Source: Epiperipatus broadwayi (taxonomy: Eukaryota; Onychophora; Udeonychophora; Euonychophora; Peripatidae). From it: a stretch of 64,000 nt of DNA. Below the pieces are notes generated by a model. It was not told the origin of the DNA, made no database searches, and saw nothing but the letters and a program-made list of their open reading frames with translations. Shown one piece after another: positions 1 to 11,440 of this stretch. Both the position numbers and the translations under genes were made by a program. The DNA lies in contig JAQFVV010000141.1 of the NCBI GenBank assembly GCA_028023455.1, positions 2,832,080 to 2,896,079 of the forward strand, given 5' to 3'. Position 1 is the stretch's first letter, and each line of letters starts with the position of its first letter.

Positions 1-198
1 TTAGCAAGGTTGCGAGCAAATGTAATATTGATTTTGATGTTGCTGTTTTTTCTAATGTTTTTTTTTTTTTTTGAGTACATCAATTGGTACCGAATAAAAC
101 AAAGCCCTTATAACCAGTTATACTGTGATCAGGCAATATATTTTTGCATTTTGTAGAGTTTCAATGACAGTTTTGAATACAAAAGGTTTTTGATCTGT

Positions 199-621
199 TA
201 ATGATCCATTTTAGAAAATTGTGCCTGCGATAAAAAAAGGTATATGGTGTCGTTCAATTTAGTTTTTTTTTATTAGTGATTCGAATAATTTAATTCCCAA
301 TAATCCCACAGATATTGGCTTTATGGTTTGCACTGTACCGAGGGAAGTTTGTTTCTTCATAAAAGCAACGACTGCTATAGGGTATATATCCTGAATATGA
401 TATATCCCTTTTGTAAAAAAGTTAGCCATGTCTGCAAGATAAGGTAAGTGAACTGGTTTAAGAGATAAAAAACAAATTTTGGTATACATGTGGTCATAAA
501 GGCCATGAATCTGGTATTTTCTCCAAACTTTGTATAAAATCTTTAGATTTAAATATTTCTGTATCATGCAGCTTTTCAAACTGGCCAATAGATGCTTTAA
601 ACTCTGGCTCGGTGTTAGCAT
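199..621 (-). pseudogene. Decayed LINE reverse transcriptase fragment
   Basis: The minus-strand reading from 621 to 259 matches, piece by piece, the fingers region of the LINE RT at 29665-31179. The shared landmarks are IHG followed by an M/F-rich helix, then YPIA-V-F, then KPIS versus RPIS, then IKL-E--IK. After a stop at 259 the similarity goes on in another frame (PFLSQAQF here, PFISSFQF in the longer copy), so the copy is frameshifted. No catalytic YMDD segment is left. Seen: this similarity and the frame break. Inferred: a dead, strongly diverged relative of the same LINE family. The Met at 621 is not a real start. Confidence 0.7.
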
Positions 622-2544
622 ATAATTAACTGTGATAACTATATTTCCATAAAATAATATTTTTGATTTTTTTTTGTTTAATACATAATGCTTCTTTTTT
701 ATTAATCTTTGCAGAAAATATTGTAATTTTCCTTTATAGCCTAATGATATCGATCAATATTGATAATAATATGTCTGTAAATTTAAATTTTCATCTTTCT
801 CCCATTTAAGTTGTTTCAGCGTTTAATATCAAGTTGAGAGCATTAAAATGTGCTCTAGGAAGATACCTCCTGGGTCTTAGACGTAACAATTATGATACTT
901 ATGTTTCTTATTTAAAACCTTCAACTTTTGCATTTTCCTTTATTTATATATATATGTATATAGTTAAATTTTATTTATTAATTAGATAAGTAATTCTTTT
1001 TTAGTTTATTTTCAGATCCGGTAGTTCTAAAATATTTTATCTCCCATATTCTTTATTAATTCATGAACCATCCATTTCTTTCTATGTCTTAATCATTATT
1101 CCTTTAAATATAAACTCAATTTTATAACTATTAAATTGGGAACCAATGTTTGTTTTTTTTTTTTTTACCGTGGACGTAGTCAAGTACGTTTAATACTGTC
1201 TTTATACCATTTCCTATCAAAATAAATAAATAAATAAATTTCATTTTTATTATTTGTGATTGTTTAGCTGTAAATCAATTTTTATAACTTTTCAAAATTT
1301 TTTACTAACATATTATTTTTTTAAAACAATTAATATTTTTTTTCTTTTTTCTCAATTTGAAATCCAGCCTAAACTATTAAATAATTTTAAAATCGTTCTT
1401 CTAATATTTTTCGATTTCCAATTTACTTTTATATTTGCATACCGGAATTTTTTTTTTTTTTCAATATTTTTTTTTTGTGTCGCTTTTTCATAGCGACTAA
1501 ATAGCATAGCAAGTTAAAAACATTCGTGTATAAAAATCCGATTGGAAAGAAAAGTTTTTGTTCTTAAATCAATCCAATATATTACTCATTGGAAGCTATT
1601 TATCAAAGTGTTTTTTTGTTTATTTTACGACATGAAGCGATGTGTATTTCTTTATATCAAGTATTAACATTAAGACTGATCTTTTTTTCATCTTAATTAC
1701 TCATTTGTCCTAACCAATCTATCTTTACTCATAAAGTTTCTCAATACTCAAACTTTACCTACTGAATTCTAATAAAATTTATTATATTTTCCAGTACATG
1801 TATAAGTTATATCAAAAATACTTTTTTTTATTAGATGGTGCACATAATTAATTCAAAAACAAAAATTGTAAATTTTGACTTCTAGATTCATAATATGAAA
1901 TTCTAGGACTCTCTGAACAAAATCGATACAAATTTGGTTTAATAATTAGCGTTTAGATAAGTCATATCATTTATAAGCCCATACAATGTAAAAATCTTTC
2001 ACACATTTTAGCTTTGGGGATTTTAAGGTTTAAAAGAATGTGCATGTAGCTTATAACTATTGTCAGTAGATTTATTAACCATCTAGAAGTAATGTTGGTC
2101 TGATCTATTATGTTGTTGAGTAATGTAAACCTGACATTTTTTTTATAAAAGTAAAAACTAGATAATAATTTTAAAATTAACTAATTATTTAATGGCATTC
2201 AAAATCACGTGTTTTAGAGAAAGAGAAGGATTAAAAGAAAGATCATGAAAATGTTAGTTGCTCTTTTATTTTAATTATTATTATAATTTATGTAAAATAT
2301 CTACATTTATAATCGCCGTTAAAATTTCGGTAAGGCTCTCATCATCTGTTAGTGAAATTGAGCAGACCAGTGTTTATTTTATACATTTGCTATGGTCAAT
2401 CAATATAGAAGTAAAACATATACAAACACATTCCAATCACAATTATACATATATCGATCAAATATTTCATTTATTTCTTTATTTATTTACAGAAAATCTT
2501 CTTTCTCAGTAATCTACCAATGATCTCATTTTTAACATAATACA
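622..2544. other. AT-rich stretch without recognised gene
   Basis: Long T-runs and short (TA)n such as 943-962. Open frames here are short and of low complexity (Phe/Ile/Leu-rich), as expected by chance in such AT-rich DNA. Nothing coding could be supported. It holds whatever promoter the downstream receptor gene uses, but no clear promoter element was identified. Confidence 0.5.
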
Positions 2545-3498
2545 ATGTTAAATATTACCAAAACTCAAAATTCTACTTGCTGTAATTTAAATCCAGTAAT
2601 TTTAACATGCTTTGATTATATTGATATTTTTATTACTTTTACATTACATGTTCTATCTGTATCAGGAAATCTTTTAGTTATATTATCCGTAGGAGTATAT
2701 CGACAATTAAGAACAATACCATATGTGTATATCGCTAATTTATCATTATCGGATTTGTGTCTGGGAGGTTTATGTGGACCGCATTTTGTTTATAATCTCA
2801 TTCTCAATAAAGATATGGATTTCGGATGCAACTTTTCATTCGCTTGTTTTTTTTTAGGAGCGCTTGAAATTTTATTAATGTCTTCTCAAATTGCATTTAA
2901 TCGTTATATACTAATTTGTAGGGGTTCTGAAGTTTATAATAAAATACACAGTAGGACAAATGTTATAATTATGATATCAGCTAGTTGGTTGTATGGATTT
3001 TTTTTAATCATCTTAATTTTTTCCTCTGATTTGTTCCAAGTTAAGTTTAATAATGATTTAAAAGAGTGCTTTTTCGAAGTTACTACCAATTCAATTTACT
3101 TTCTTTGCATAATGACAATTGTTTTGTACCCTATAATAATACCAACTATAATTATTTCATATTATAAGATATTTAAATTAATAAAATCTTCTGAAATTAA
3201 TTTGTTGCACATGAATACATCAGAGATGCTGCGTAAGAGATCTGCTCAGAATATTAAACTGGCGAAAACAATGTTTGTGATATTTGTAATTTTTATTTTG
3301 TCTTTTATTCCTACACCCCTCATGTTTATTACAAATATATATTATAAACTTCCTCCTTTTTTATTGCGACCAGCCATGTTATTAACTCTTACACACTCAG
3401 TTTGCAGTCCAATTATTTATGGCATTACAAACAGAAGTTTCCGAAAAGCTTATATTAAAATTGTGACCTTTAAATGTAAACAAAGTAAATTTGAATAA
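2545..3498 (+). CDS. Rhodopsin-family GPCR, melatonin-receptor-like, intronless
   Basis: A 317-residue protein with seven hydrophobic segments, predicted to be a plasma-membrane receptor signalling through G proteins. TM1 carries GNLLVI (about residues 41-46) and TM2 carries NLSLSDL. A Cys before TM3 and ECFFE in the second extracellular loop can form the usual disulfide. TM3 ends in NRY instead of DRY, followed by an ICxxxxxY pattern as in melatonin receptors. TM6 has TMFVIFVIF then SFIPTP where CWxP is usual, so the toggle Trp is absent. TM7 has SPIIYG in place of NPxxY, then FRKAY of helix 8. NRY with a non-NP TM7 motif followed by IIYG is typical of melatonin receptors; the ligand here is unknown. 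There is an N-glycosylation site near the N-terminus (NST). The start ATG is the first Met before TM1. The single exon is complete with ordinary short termini. It could also be an orphan receptor from a lineage-specific expansion. Confidence 0.88.
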   Translation: MLNITKTQNSTCCNLNPVILTCFDYIDIFITFTLHVLSVSGNLLVILSVGVYRQLRTIPYVYIANLSLSDLCLGGLCGPHFVYNLILNKDMDFGCNFSFACFFLGALEILLMSSQIAFNRYILICRGSEVYNKIHSRTNVIIMISASWLYGFFLIILIFSSDLFQVKFNNDLKECFFEVTTNSIYFLCIMTIVLYPIIIPTIIISYYKIFKLIKSSEINLLHMNTSEMLRKRSAQNIKLAKTMFVIFVIFILSFIPTPLMFITNIYYKLPPFLLRPAMLLTLTHSVCSPIIYGITNRSFRKAYIKIVTFKCKQSKFE

Positions 3499-4743
3499 AT
3501 TAAAATTTGAAGAGTAATTACCTTAAATATTGGCTGAAATGTTACAATCTTTTCCGATATGCTGAAAACTGTATAATAAATCCTATGAATATCTAAATAT
3601 TTATTTTAAAAAGAAGCTATTGCACTCTTTTTCATGTTTATTGCGTTTTTTTTATATTAATTCTGAGGTAAGAATTGCTAATATTTCAGTGCATAAAAGA
3701 ATAATATTTGGAAGTGTTGATAACTTATGTATAATGAAAAAGTATGATATTCAGTATAGAAAGAAAATAATATCTTTCTAACACACACTTTATCAAATAG
3801 GTATTGGTAATAAACAAGTTCTTATTACCTATAAATAGTCTTCATGTATGTATAAAAATTTAAAAATAAATATGAGTCAAACTTTTCAATGGGAGACATC
3901 TCCATTAACCGAATTGTGTTTTTTGTTTAAATGTTGCACGCCCACTTTTATCTCATCAATGTTGATTATTTAAGAATCTATCGTCTCCATTTACTAATTG
4001 CTAATTATCAGATTCTCTTTTTAGTCATTCATTTTGTATATTTTTCCCGAAATTTGAACTTATTATTATTGTTTAAAGCAATAACTAAAATATTTACACA
4101 CCTTTTATTGTGATTATTAATAGATAGAAAAAGAAATGCAAAAACGTAGGATACATTAGATGAGAAATATGTTTGAATATTTAACTCATGTGCATCCATA
4201 TATATTGAAATAAATAATCATATGTAATTCACTCTCAGACTTGAAATCTTTTACATAGTTATATGCTAATTTTCTGATGTTGTGAAGTTTACGGAATACA
4301 ATTCAAACATTATAAACAGTATTAAATGTAATAATAAATATTATGTTTAAATAGTAGAATAACTTATTAAATGTAACATTTTAAAATAATAAAAAGTGTA
4401 AGAGGATTGTCAAGTATGTTTAACTTCAAGAGAAATTAATACATTTTGTAACTTTATTAAAACATTCTGTTCTTAAAGAATACGTAGAATATAATGAAAA
4501 CCAATTCAATGAAATATGTTAGCATATAAAACAATAGATTTTAAAGAATTAAATTAAAACAGGTTGGTGAAAGTGAGAGAAAACGAGAAAATTTAGTGAA
4601 TTTATTAATTGCAATGTCATGAAAAGTCACTAAATTAAATTATATATTTTTAAATTACTCTAAATAAAATAAAATAAATGTATTAAAAATTAAAGATTAT
4701 CAAAGTGTGAAAAACAAGATTACAGCTGTTTAAAATAAGAGGT

Positions 4744-4747
<4 letters not shown>
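3499..4747. other. AT-rich stretch; receptor 3' region
   Basis: AATAAA occurs at the receptor stop codon and again about 75 bp downstream, so polyadenylation is possible there. The rest is AT-rich DNA with no coding pattern or repeat that I could recognise. Confidence 0.4.

Positions 4748-4774
<27 letters not shown>
4748..4774. repeat. (TA)n microsatellite
   Basis: Uninterrupted TA dinucleotides, followed on the right by a non-repetitive 150 bp patch with a small AT palindrome (4785-4801). Confidence 0.9.
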
Positions 4775-4775
<1 letters not shown>

Positions 4776-5336
4776 TGATGCTGGAAATATAGTATATATT
4801 TCTGCTTTACCTACTGCCAATGTCATCAGCACTAGTATGGGTTTGAATCCAATCTTGTATATTAACTGACACCCATCTCAATAGGTGGTAGTATATTTAT
4901 AATCAATATTATAATCTTTTTATCTAATTTATATTTTATTAATTTATATTTTAGATTAAAACTAACCTTTTTATAATAATTTATTTATTTTATAATATTT
5001 GTAGAAATGTATATTGTGTTCATTTTATTAAATTGGCACTGAAAACAATTGAATCCTAGATATCTATAAAATGTTGCAAATATTTTAAATTCTTTCATTA
5101 AAGTTCTTTTTTTTTCAATTAATGAGTTGGTAACATTTTATATTTATCTTTTGATAAATGCACTTTAAAGGATCAATTAAGTAAACAATCTAATATTTAT
5201 AAGGAATTTTGTACATACCAAATTTCTAAAAATTTTGTGAATAAAATTTACATTTTTTAATCTAAATCTTAATTAAATAGGCTTTGTCAATATGATGACT
5301 GATAACCTTAATCATGCTTGTTGCTGTTTTCTTCTT

Positions 5337-5790
5337 TTAATTAGCAGAATGAACCCTTGGGGCATGTTGAAAGCAGGATTGTAGATTTCCTGCCCAAGCT
5401 ATGACACCAACCTCAGAGAACCGCTTAGAGCAATTGCCATTGGTAGTTGTCAATGTAGATTGAATCCTAAAAAATAAGACTGGATGAGATAAATAGTAAA
5501 AATTTTGATAAAGATGGAAGAACAATCACTGAAGAGAGTATTTTTAGTATTTTGTGCCTAAAGAATGAGGGGATAAAAAGATCGGCCATTTGCTTTTCAG
5601 AGCTCTGTTCCACCAGCTCATCACAATGTCATTCCAGGGCTCTCAACACTTAGCCCGAGGCTACTGTGTCAAGGAAGCCTGCTAAATGATCTGATTTTAT
5701 AACTGTCTGTTTCAAGCCATGTAACATCTACTGATTGGGTGAGATAACCTCCAATTTGCCGCAAGCCTCTTATTCTAGCATACTTTGTTT
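5337..5790. repeat. GC-richer patch, probable old repeat copy
   Basis: This patch stands out from its surroundings in base composition and complexity and ends near a (TA)n/(TG)n tract at 5811-5835. The open frames are short and unrecognised. It looks like a degenerate interspersed repeat, but no family can be named and no second copy was found in this window. Confidence 0.3.
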
Positions 5791-5835
5791 TCTAAATCAA
5801 TATTAATTTTTATATATATATGTGTGTGTGTGTGT

Positions 5836-6657
5836 TTATACAACTTAATTTTAAAATGCATCTTTTAAAATTTTTCTCTTAAATTTAAAATTATGAATTC
5901 TTATAAAAATCCCTTGATGCCACAAATTTATCTTAAATTTTTTGTTGGTTTATTAAATATTGACTTAATAAAACTGCTAAGTATAAAACTCAGTGAGCAA
6001 CTAACTTTAAACCATCCCCCCTCTTATTTTCTCCAGTTAAAAATAATTTTAGGAGACTTATTTCCATTAAATTAATTAATAGAGAAAGCTCATTTAGTTT
6101 TGTACCTCTTATATTATAAGTTTATTTTTAAATGATTAAAATTATTTTAAAAGTTAAGTATCTTATTATTATTTGCAACTTAAAGTTGTTCTCATAATTA
6201 TCTCTGAGAAAATAATATACTTTATTAAATCATTTAAGCAAAATATATAACAATTTATGTAAACCAAATACCTTAAAAGAGAATTAGCGTTTATAAATTT
6301 CATACATATATATTTTCGTTTGTGACAGTAAAATATTAAAATTGTGATGTACAATTTATTATGCTGTATGTTGTCAAATGTCACCTGAAGTGAGTTTGAT
6401 ATTCAATGCTCCATCTATGTTAATTAAAAGACTGTATAATATTGTAATTATTGATGATGAACTATTTAATAACTTACTAATACATGAAATATTTGGAAAG
6501 TGTGGAAAACAATTTATATTTTAGTTTTAAATCTTGCCTTTCCTTTATATTATGTTTTATTATCCATTCATTAATGGCCTAAGGTTTCTGGGGACTTTCT
6601 ATTACATCGGAGATCTGATTATTTAATCAGGAATTAATTTATTAGGATCATTAGTGA

Positions 6658-6697
<40 letters not shown>

Positions 6698-7045
6698 TAA
6701 GGCATTACGTAATTTATAGCTACAACCATTTGTTTATTATTATTAGTCTTGCTTTGCTACATTACCTCTTAGAACCTTCAGAAAATTTAAATATGACCAG
6801 TCCAATCCTTTGCTTTCCCTCATACTAGATGTATTTTTACTAGGAACCTTTTCCAGACATTGCCATTAAGATGCATATGGAAATTTCAGCACATCAAATC
6901 TATTATTATTATTCAGAGACATGTTTTGGCTGGAGAGCCAGCATTTCTCATCATCTACCTGTATATACCAGGGGTTTCTTTTAGCAAAGCCATCCAGAGG
7001 TTCATAACAGACCTCATCTATTCTTTTATTGTAATCTATAACATC
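5836..7045. other. AT-rich stretch with (TA)n at 6659-6694
   Basis: Contains a pure (TA)n tract at 6659-6694 and a moderately complex patch at 6840-7040. No gene is supported; the open frames that run into the TA array are low-complexity artefacts. Confidence 0.5.
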
Positions 7046-7056
7046 ATATTGCCTTT

Positions 7057-7104
<48 letters not shown>

Positions 7105-7113
7105 AAAGGCATA

Positions 7114-7192
<79 letters not shown>
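7046..7192. repeat. Palindrome around (TA)n, then (TA)n(TG)n
   Basis: GCCTTTATCA at 7051 and TGATAAAGGC at about 7100-7111 are exact inverted repeats around a (TA)n centre, and the match extends outward (CATCATAT versus ATATGATG). The right side runs into a second TA tract and then about 42 bp of (TG)n. Such a structure can extrude as a cruciform. Confidence 0.85.
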
Positions 7193-7195
<3 letters not shown>

Positions 7196-8034
7196 AAACC
7201 TGAAATGCTCTCTGCTGTGATGGCACATCTTTCACCAACCAATCCAGTTAATTAATTAAATCTGACTATATAATTGTTATTTATTTATTTAAGAACTATT
7301 TTGCTTTCCACACTCATTATAGACAATTGCTTTAAATGTAATAGTGTTTTAAATACACATTGTTGTTATTTATATATAAAATAGATTTATTTGTAATCTT
7401 TTAAAGAGTGCTAATGATATTTTATTGCTGATTGGTTCTTGGCAGACCAATTAACAAATTTTTACTTTGTTATCAAAGCTGCATCAAAACGAATTCAAGA
7501 AATATAATAACCTAGTTGTATAAACAAAACTCAACTTATTTTGTATAACATTAATTCAGTTTCTTAATAAATTCCTGTAATATTATTATTTTAAATTAGC
7601 TTAGTTTGTCATCATTCCGAATCTCTAATATTAATTACCCTAGTTATTTATAATATTTCTTTGATTTAAATTCACTTCTTTGTAATGTTGCCAAAAATAA
7701 TTATAATTATTACAGTTCAAACCTTTAGTAATCGATATCAAACCACATCTGTAGCATTCTGCAAGGGTCAGATTTAATCAAATCATTACTTTCTTATATG
7801 GACCCTTTATTATTTTGAGTCTCTTTGTGAACCATGACCTCCAGCTCAGATGGAATGAAACCAAGGACTGCTAGTGTCATCACAAACGTTATCCATTAGT
7901 CAGAGAGGCAATAGTTAAGGCAAATAGGTTAGGATTTACCATTCTCCTGACATCTGTATCTTGTGCATGTTTGGATTCAAGGTACTTTTGCTTGGATTAT
8001 TGGTCTTGTTGAATGAATACACGATTTTGACCGG

Positions 8035-8102
<68 letters not shown>

Positions 8103-8765
8103 AAATCAGTCTGGATTTTGTTTTATTTTAGGTACATCAAGAATCATCATTAATATGGGAAAGAAGTTAAAATAGAAAAATTGTTTACTACCAAAATATA
8201 ACTGGAATTTCATGTGAATCTGACCAAGCTGTTTTTGAAGGTATATTTAATCAAAATGATGAAATAAAGCCTTAACATCAAATTTAAAAGGCAGACAGAA
8301 ATTATAATGATTATAAATGAAATCAAATGGCATATATCTTCATTAGAGAAACATAAAGAAGTCTTGCTTCAAAATTTGTTATGTACATTGAAAATATATT
8401 ATACTAATTGTTATACAGTTTTAGTTTTATTTTATATCTGAGCATATATTTAATTTTAACAACCTATATATTAATTAGTATAGAGTGTTTGGACAATGTT
8501 ATTAAATCCATTGATTAAGAGTGGAAGATTCCATTTAATTTTCAAGAAAAGATTATCATTTGTTGTAAGCATTCATAATAATATGATTTGCTATACACAT
8601 TAAAAACCTTAAACTAATCTAGTCAATAAGTAATGAAAATCATCCGAAATTTGCAACTCAACCACACTAAACAAAATTAAACTTTAAAACACAATCAATG
8701 GTTTGACTGCCACAAGCAGATTTATCAAGTGTAAAAAACTACAAACTAAAACTTATTTAAATTAA
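7193..8765. other. No gene seen; contains (TA)n at 8039-8100
   Basis: AT-rich DNA with a moderately complex patch at about 7740-8030. The (TA)n at 8039-8100 is again inside a short inverted repeat: GATTTTGA on the left, TCAAAATC on the right. The last 130 bp are the 3' tail of the PLE copy that follows; they share TGTGGTTGAGTTG with the tail of the third copy near 15300. Confidence 0.5.
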
Positions 8766-9420
8766 ACATTACCCACAATTCCGCTTATGTCCCATACATG
8801 CTTAATATTAAAATAACTTTTAAATAAATTAATTGCATCAGAATCATAAATGTTTAATAATAATGATATAGTTTTCTTTTTAATTTCATATTTCTCAAAG
8901 AAAACAACCTTAGCTTCATAAAAATTAATAATGTGACTTGTAACTTTTTCACAGATATATAAAACAGAACTAAAATATTTATTTCTAACTCTATTGTTAT
9001 ATACCTTTATTCTTTCACTTAAGTATAAACTACTCTATCCTATATATACTTTCTTAGAAAAATGAGAGCGATATACACTACTACAGGAATAGTCTTTCTA
9101 TCAAAAATTTTCTTTGTATTATTTAATAAAATATTCAAAGTAATACCCCTTTGGCAAATAATTTTCTTATTTACAAACAAATGACTGTTTTATAAGAAAG
9201 CAATTTAAATGGCAAAGAAATAAAATCATATTTTTACTTTATCCTTTAATTCATTACAAATATTACTACTATTAAATAAAATGTGTTAAACAAATTTATC
9301 AGAGTAGCCGACACTCAAAAATGTTTACAAAATTGACCTTTTTGAAACAAACATATAATACATTACAATAATTTAATATTTTGTTTCTATAACAACAACT
9401 TCATAAACATTACCAAAATC
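8766..9420 (-). pseudogene. Penelope-like element B, copy 1: linker plus GIY-YIG endonuclease
   Basis: Read on the minus strand from 9420 downward, a frame-broken coding remnant runs from a linker (SDKF, then CNELKDKVK, then QRGITLN) into a GIY-YIG type domain. The domain shows KKVYIG, a stop codon, LSERIK, a conserved block ending in HIINF-EAK, and IYDSDAIN near its end. KVYIG followed by LSERIK and a T/SHxIN-x-x-EAK block is the usual order in the C-terminal endonuclease of Penelope-like retroelements. At least four in-frame stops or shifts make it non-functional. Two further copies lie at 11441 and 14953. Confidence 0.65.
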
Positions 9421-9450
9421 ACACTTTTCTTTATGTTTGCCGCAATATCA

Positions 9451-9732
9451 TATAAATATAATTTATCCAAACTTCAAACACTTTTAGCAAACTTTATTTG
9501 TACATACACCTACGTTTCGACTGACCTGCAGTCTTCTTCAGAGCTATGATATAATGAACAAAATAAAAAAACAACTATATAATAACACCATAAAAAATTT
9601 TTTAAACAATAAAAAAAACATAAAATATATATATTAAAAACCTGAAATAAATAATCAAACCCAAATAAAACAATTAATATAAAATAAAATGTACTACATA
9701 AATGAAAAATAAATATAAATTATACACGTGTA
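9451..9732 (-). repeat. PLE terminal repeat, left inverted arm
   Basis: Nearly identical reverse complement of 10728-11008, with only a few differences over about 282 bp. The arms end at TACACGTGTA on the inner side. Arms of this size that bracket a Penelope-type endonuclease fit the inverted configuration of Penelope terminal repeats. High identity between the arms, in contrast with the decayed flanks, implies a recent origin. Confidence 0.85.
9500..9541 (-). ncRNA. Hammerhead-like core in left PLE arm
   Basis: On the minus strand CTGAAGA (9541-9535) fits the CUGANGA consensus. It is followed by a perfect 5-bp hairpin GACUG/CAGUC with loop CAGGU, then GAAA (9518-9515) and a stem III like that of the right arm. 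This copy has one more stem II pair than the right arm. Stem I is not visible, so self-cleavage is doubtful. Confidence 0.5.
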
Positions 9733-9733
9733 A

Positions 9734-9991
9734 GATAGTGGGATTGATAACAAATATGTGGGAGAAACAAAAAATTCAATAAAAACAAGTCTAAAACAAC
9801 ATATGGCAGATAATAAATCACCAATATATATACATACAAAAGAAACAGGACACAAATTTACACAAAGTTCAATAAAAATGAAGTTATATACAAAAAGTAT
9901 TAAAGAAAGGAAAATAAAAGAAGCTATATTAATAAGAAAGATAAAACCAGAATTTAATAAAGATTCTGGGATTAGGATGAGATTAGTTTAG
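9734..9991 (+). pseudogene. Penelope-like element A: truncated GIY-YIG endonuclease
   Basis: About 85 residues from the left-arm junction to the stop. The motif KYVGET (9752-9766) is the GIY-YIG signature of Penelope endonucleases. It is followed by an SIKTSLKQHM helix, an ETGHKF block, and near the end EAILIRKIKPEFN with DSG. This is the usual order and ending of the PLE endonuclease domain. The frame opens inside the element with a stop just upstream, so RT and linker are missing: only the 3' end of the element is present. The codon taken as start elsewhere (GTG at 9758) is simply the Val of YVGET. The downstream 730 bp to the right arm is the element's non-coding tail. Confidence 0.85.
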
Positions 9992-10727
9992 TTATTAAAT
10001 AAGATATATAGAGATAAATATGTAAAGAGATAATTGTTAATAAATAAGTTGGGGATGATAAAAAATGGTTAGGTTAAATACGAATATAAATTTGGGTATA
10101 TTTACAGATATTAAATAATAATAAATAAATAAATTAATAAACTTAGCATAATATTTACATATAAAACAGTATAAAAATTTTTTATAAGAATTATATAAAA
10201 ATAATAATAAAAGTTAAAATATATAAAATAAAAAAATATATATGTAAATAAAGTTGTAGGGTTTATATATATAAAAACATATAAAGAAGTATAATATAAA
10301 TTTATGAGTATTATATAATAAAAGTTAAACTGTAAATATATATATATATATATAAAGAGTTGTAGGGGATATATATTTAGTTTAAATAATATGTAATAGA
10401 GGGAGCTAGGGTATAAGATAATTTTTTGAAAAAAAACGATTTTTCTTATTTTATTTTGAAAATCAGAATAGCCTTAGTTAGTGTAAAGATTATAAAGTTT
10501 ATAGGTTTTAAATATTCAGCAATAATAAATATAAAATATTAATTTTAAAAGAAGAATGAGTAAGAAAATAATAAATATGATTTAAAATTAAAAGAATTTT
10601 AGTTACTAATCATAAAGTTTAAGTTTATGAAGAATACAGATAATTAGTAGATTGTTAATAATAATAAAATAGATAATATTTAGATTAATAGTTGTCCTTG
10701 AATGTATATATGTATAAAGTTAAGAAT
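9992..10727. other. PLE 3' non-coding tail
   Basis: Very AT-rich non-coding DNA between the endonuclease stop and the right terminal arm, with short TA tracts (for example 10337-10354). No open frame is supported. Confidence 0.6.
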
Positions 10728-11008
10728 ACACGTGTATAATTTATATTTATTTTTCATTTATGTAGTACATTTTATTTTATATTAATTGTTTTATTTGGGT
10801 TTGATTATTTATTTCAGGTTTTTAATATATATATTTTATGTTTTTTTTATTGTTTAAAAAATTTTTTATGGTGTTATTATATAGTTGTTTTTTTATTTTG
10901 TTCATTATATCATAGCTCTGAAGAAAACTGCAGGTCAGTCGAAACGTAGGTGTATGTACAAATAAAGTTTGCTAAAAGTGTTTGAAGTTTGGATAAATTA
11001 TATTTATA
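10728..11008 (+). repeat. PLE terminal repeat, right inverted arm
   Basis: Partner of 9451-9732. Its ribozyme-like core lies on the same strand as the endonuclease, which is the orientation expected of a 3' Penelope terminal repeat. The outer boundary is within the TATTTATA run at 11008. Confidence 0.85.
10911..10962 (+). ncRNA. Hammerhead-like core in right PLE arm
   Basis: CTGAAGA (10918-10924) meets the CUGANGA consensus. Stem II is ACUG (10927-10930) with CAGU (10936-10939) around loop CAGGU, then GAAA at 10941-10944. Stem III can form between ACGUA (10944-10948) and UAUGU (10953-10957, one G-U pair) with loop GGUG, leaving a GUA cleavage triplet at 10956-10958. The sequences that should form stem I (before 10918 and after 10958) do not pair. 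Hammerheads are known in Penelope terminal repeats; this one looks decayed or dependent on a partner strand. Confidence 0.55.
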
Positions 11009-11440
11009 TTTATAACAACAACTTCTGAAATCAGCTACATTATGAGGTAAAGATTTATAGTTGTCAAATTTGATTATAATCCTTAACTCTTTACTTTTAA
11101 TGGAATCACTATGTAACAAACACTTATTTTTTTACATTTCTTGCCACCATTAGATCTTAAAATTTTAAATTAACAAAATCTATCACACCTGCTTCTACAA
11201 TATATTTCATAGTAGGATCAAAACAACTAATCTCATTTATCAACTCTATCAATTTATAATTCTTCAGTACAAACAAAATCAATGGATAATAAGAAATGTA
11301 ACGAATAATTGTTTTCTATGGGAACATTATCTTAAATGAAAAGAGATAATGTCTATATTTAAGTTAGATAGCAATCAGCCTGTATCTCATTAAGTAGCTT
11401 CATTAATAAATTATTGTTATGTAAATAAGTGATTAAATAA
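11009..11440. other. Unrecognised, possibly broken coding remnant on minus strand
   Basis: On the minus strand one frame is open for about 35 residues (containing KLIELINEISCFDPTMKY) and another contains GGKKCKKISV and SIKSKELRIIIKFDNY. These look more protein-like than the surrounding AT-rich frames, but stops and shifts separate them and no family is recognised. It may be another part of a PLE linker. Confidence 0.3.

Noticed and set aside
4775-4830. Minus-strand CTGATGA (4829-4823) followed by GAAA and a 7-bp stem III-like palindrome, suggesting another hammerhead.
   Set aside because: The 20 nt between the two core boxes form no proper stem II and the flanks cannot form stem I; the palindrome is simple AT sequence.
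6860-7255. 131-codon open frame on the plus strand.
   Set aside because: Half of it is TA/TG microsatellite (Tyr-Ile and Cys-Val runs) and it starts at TTG.
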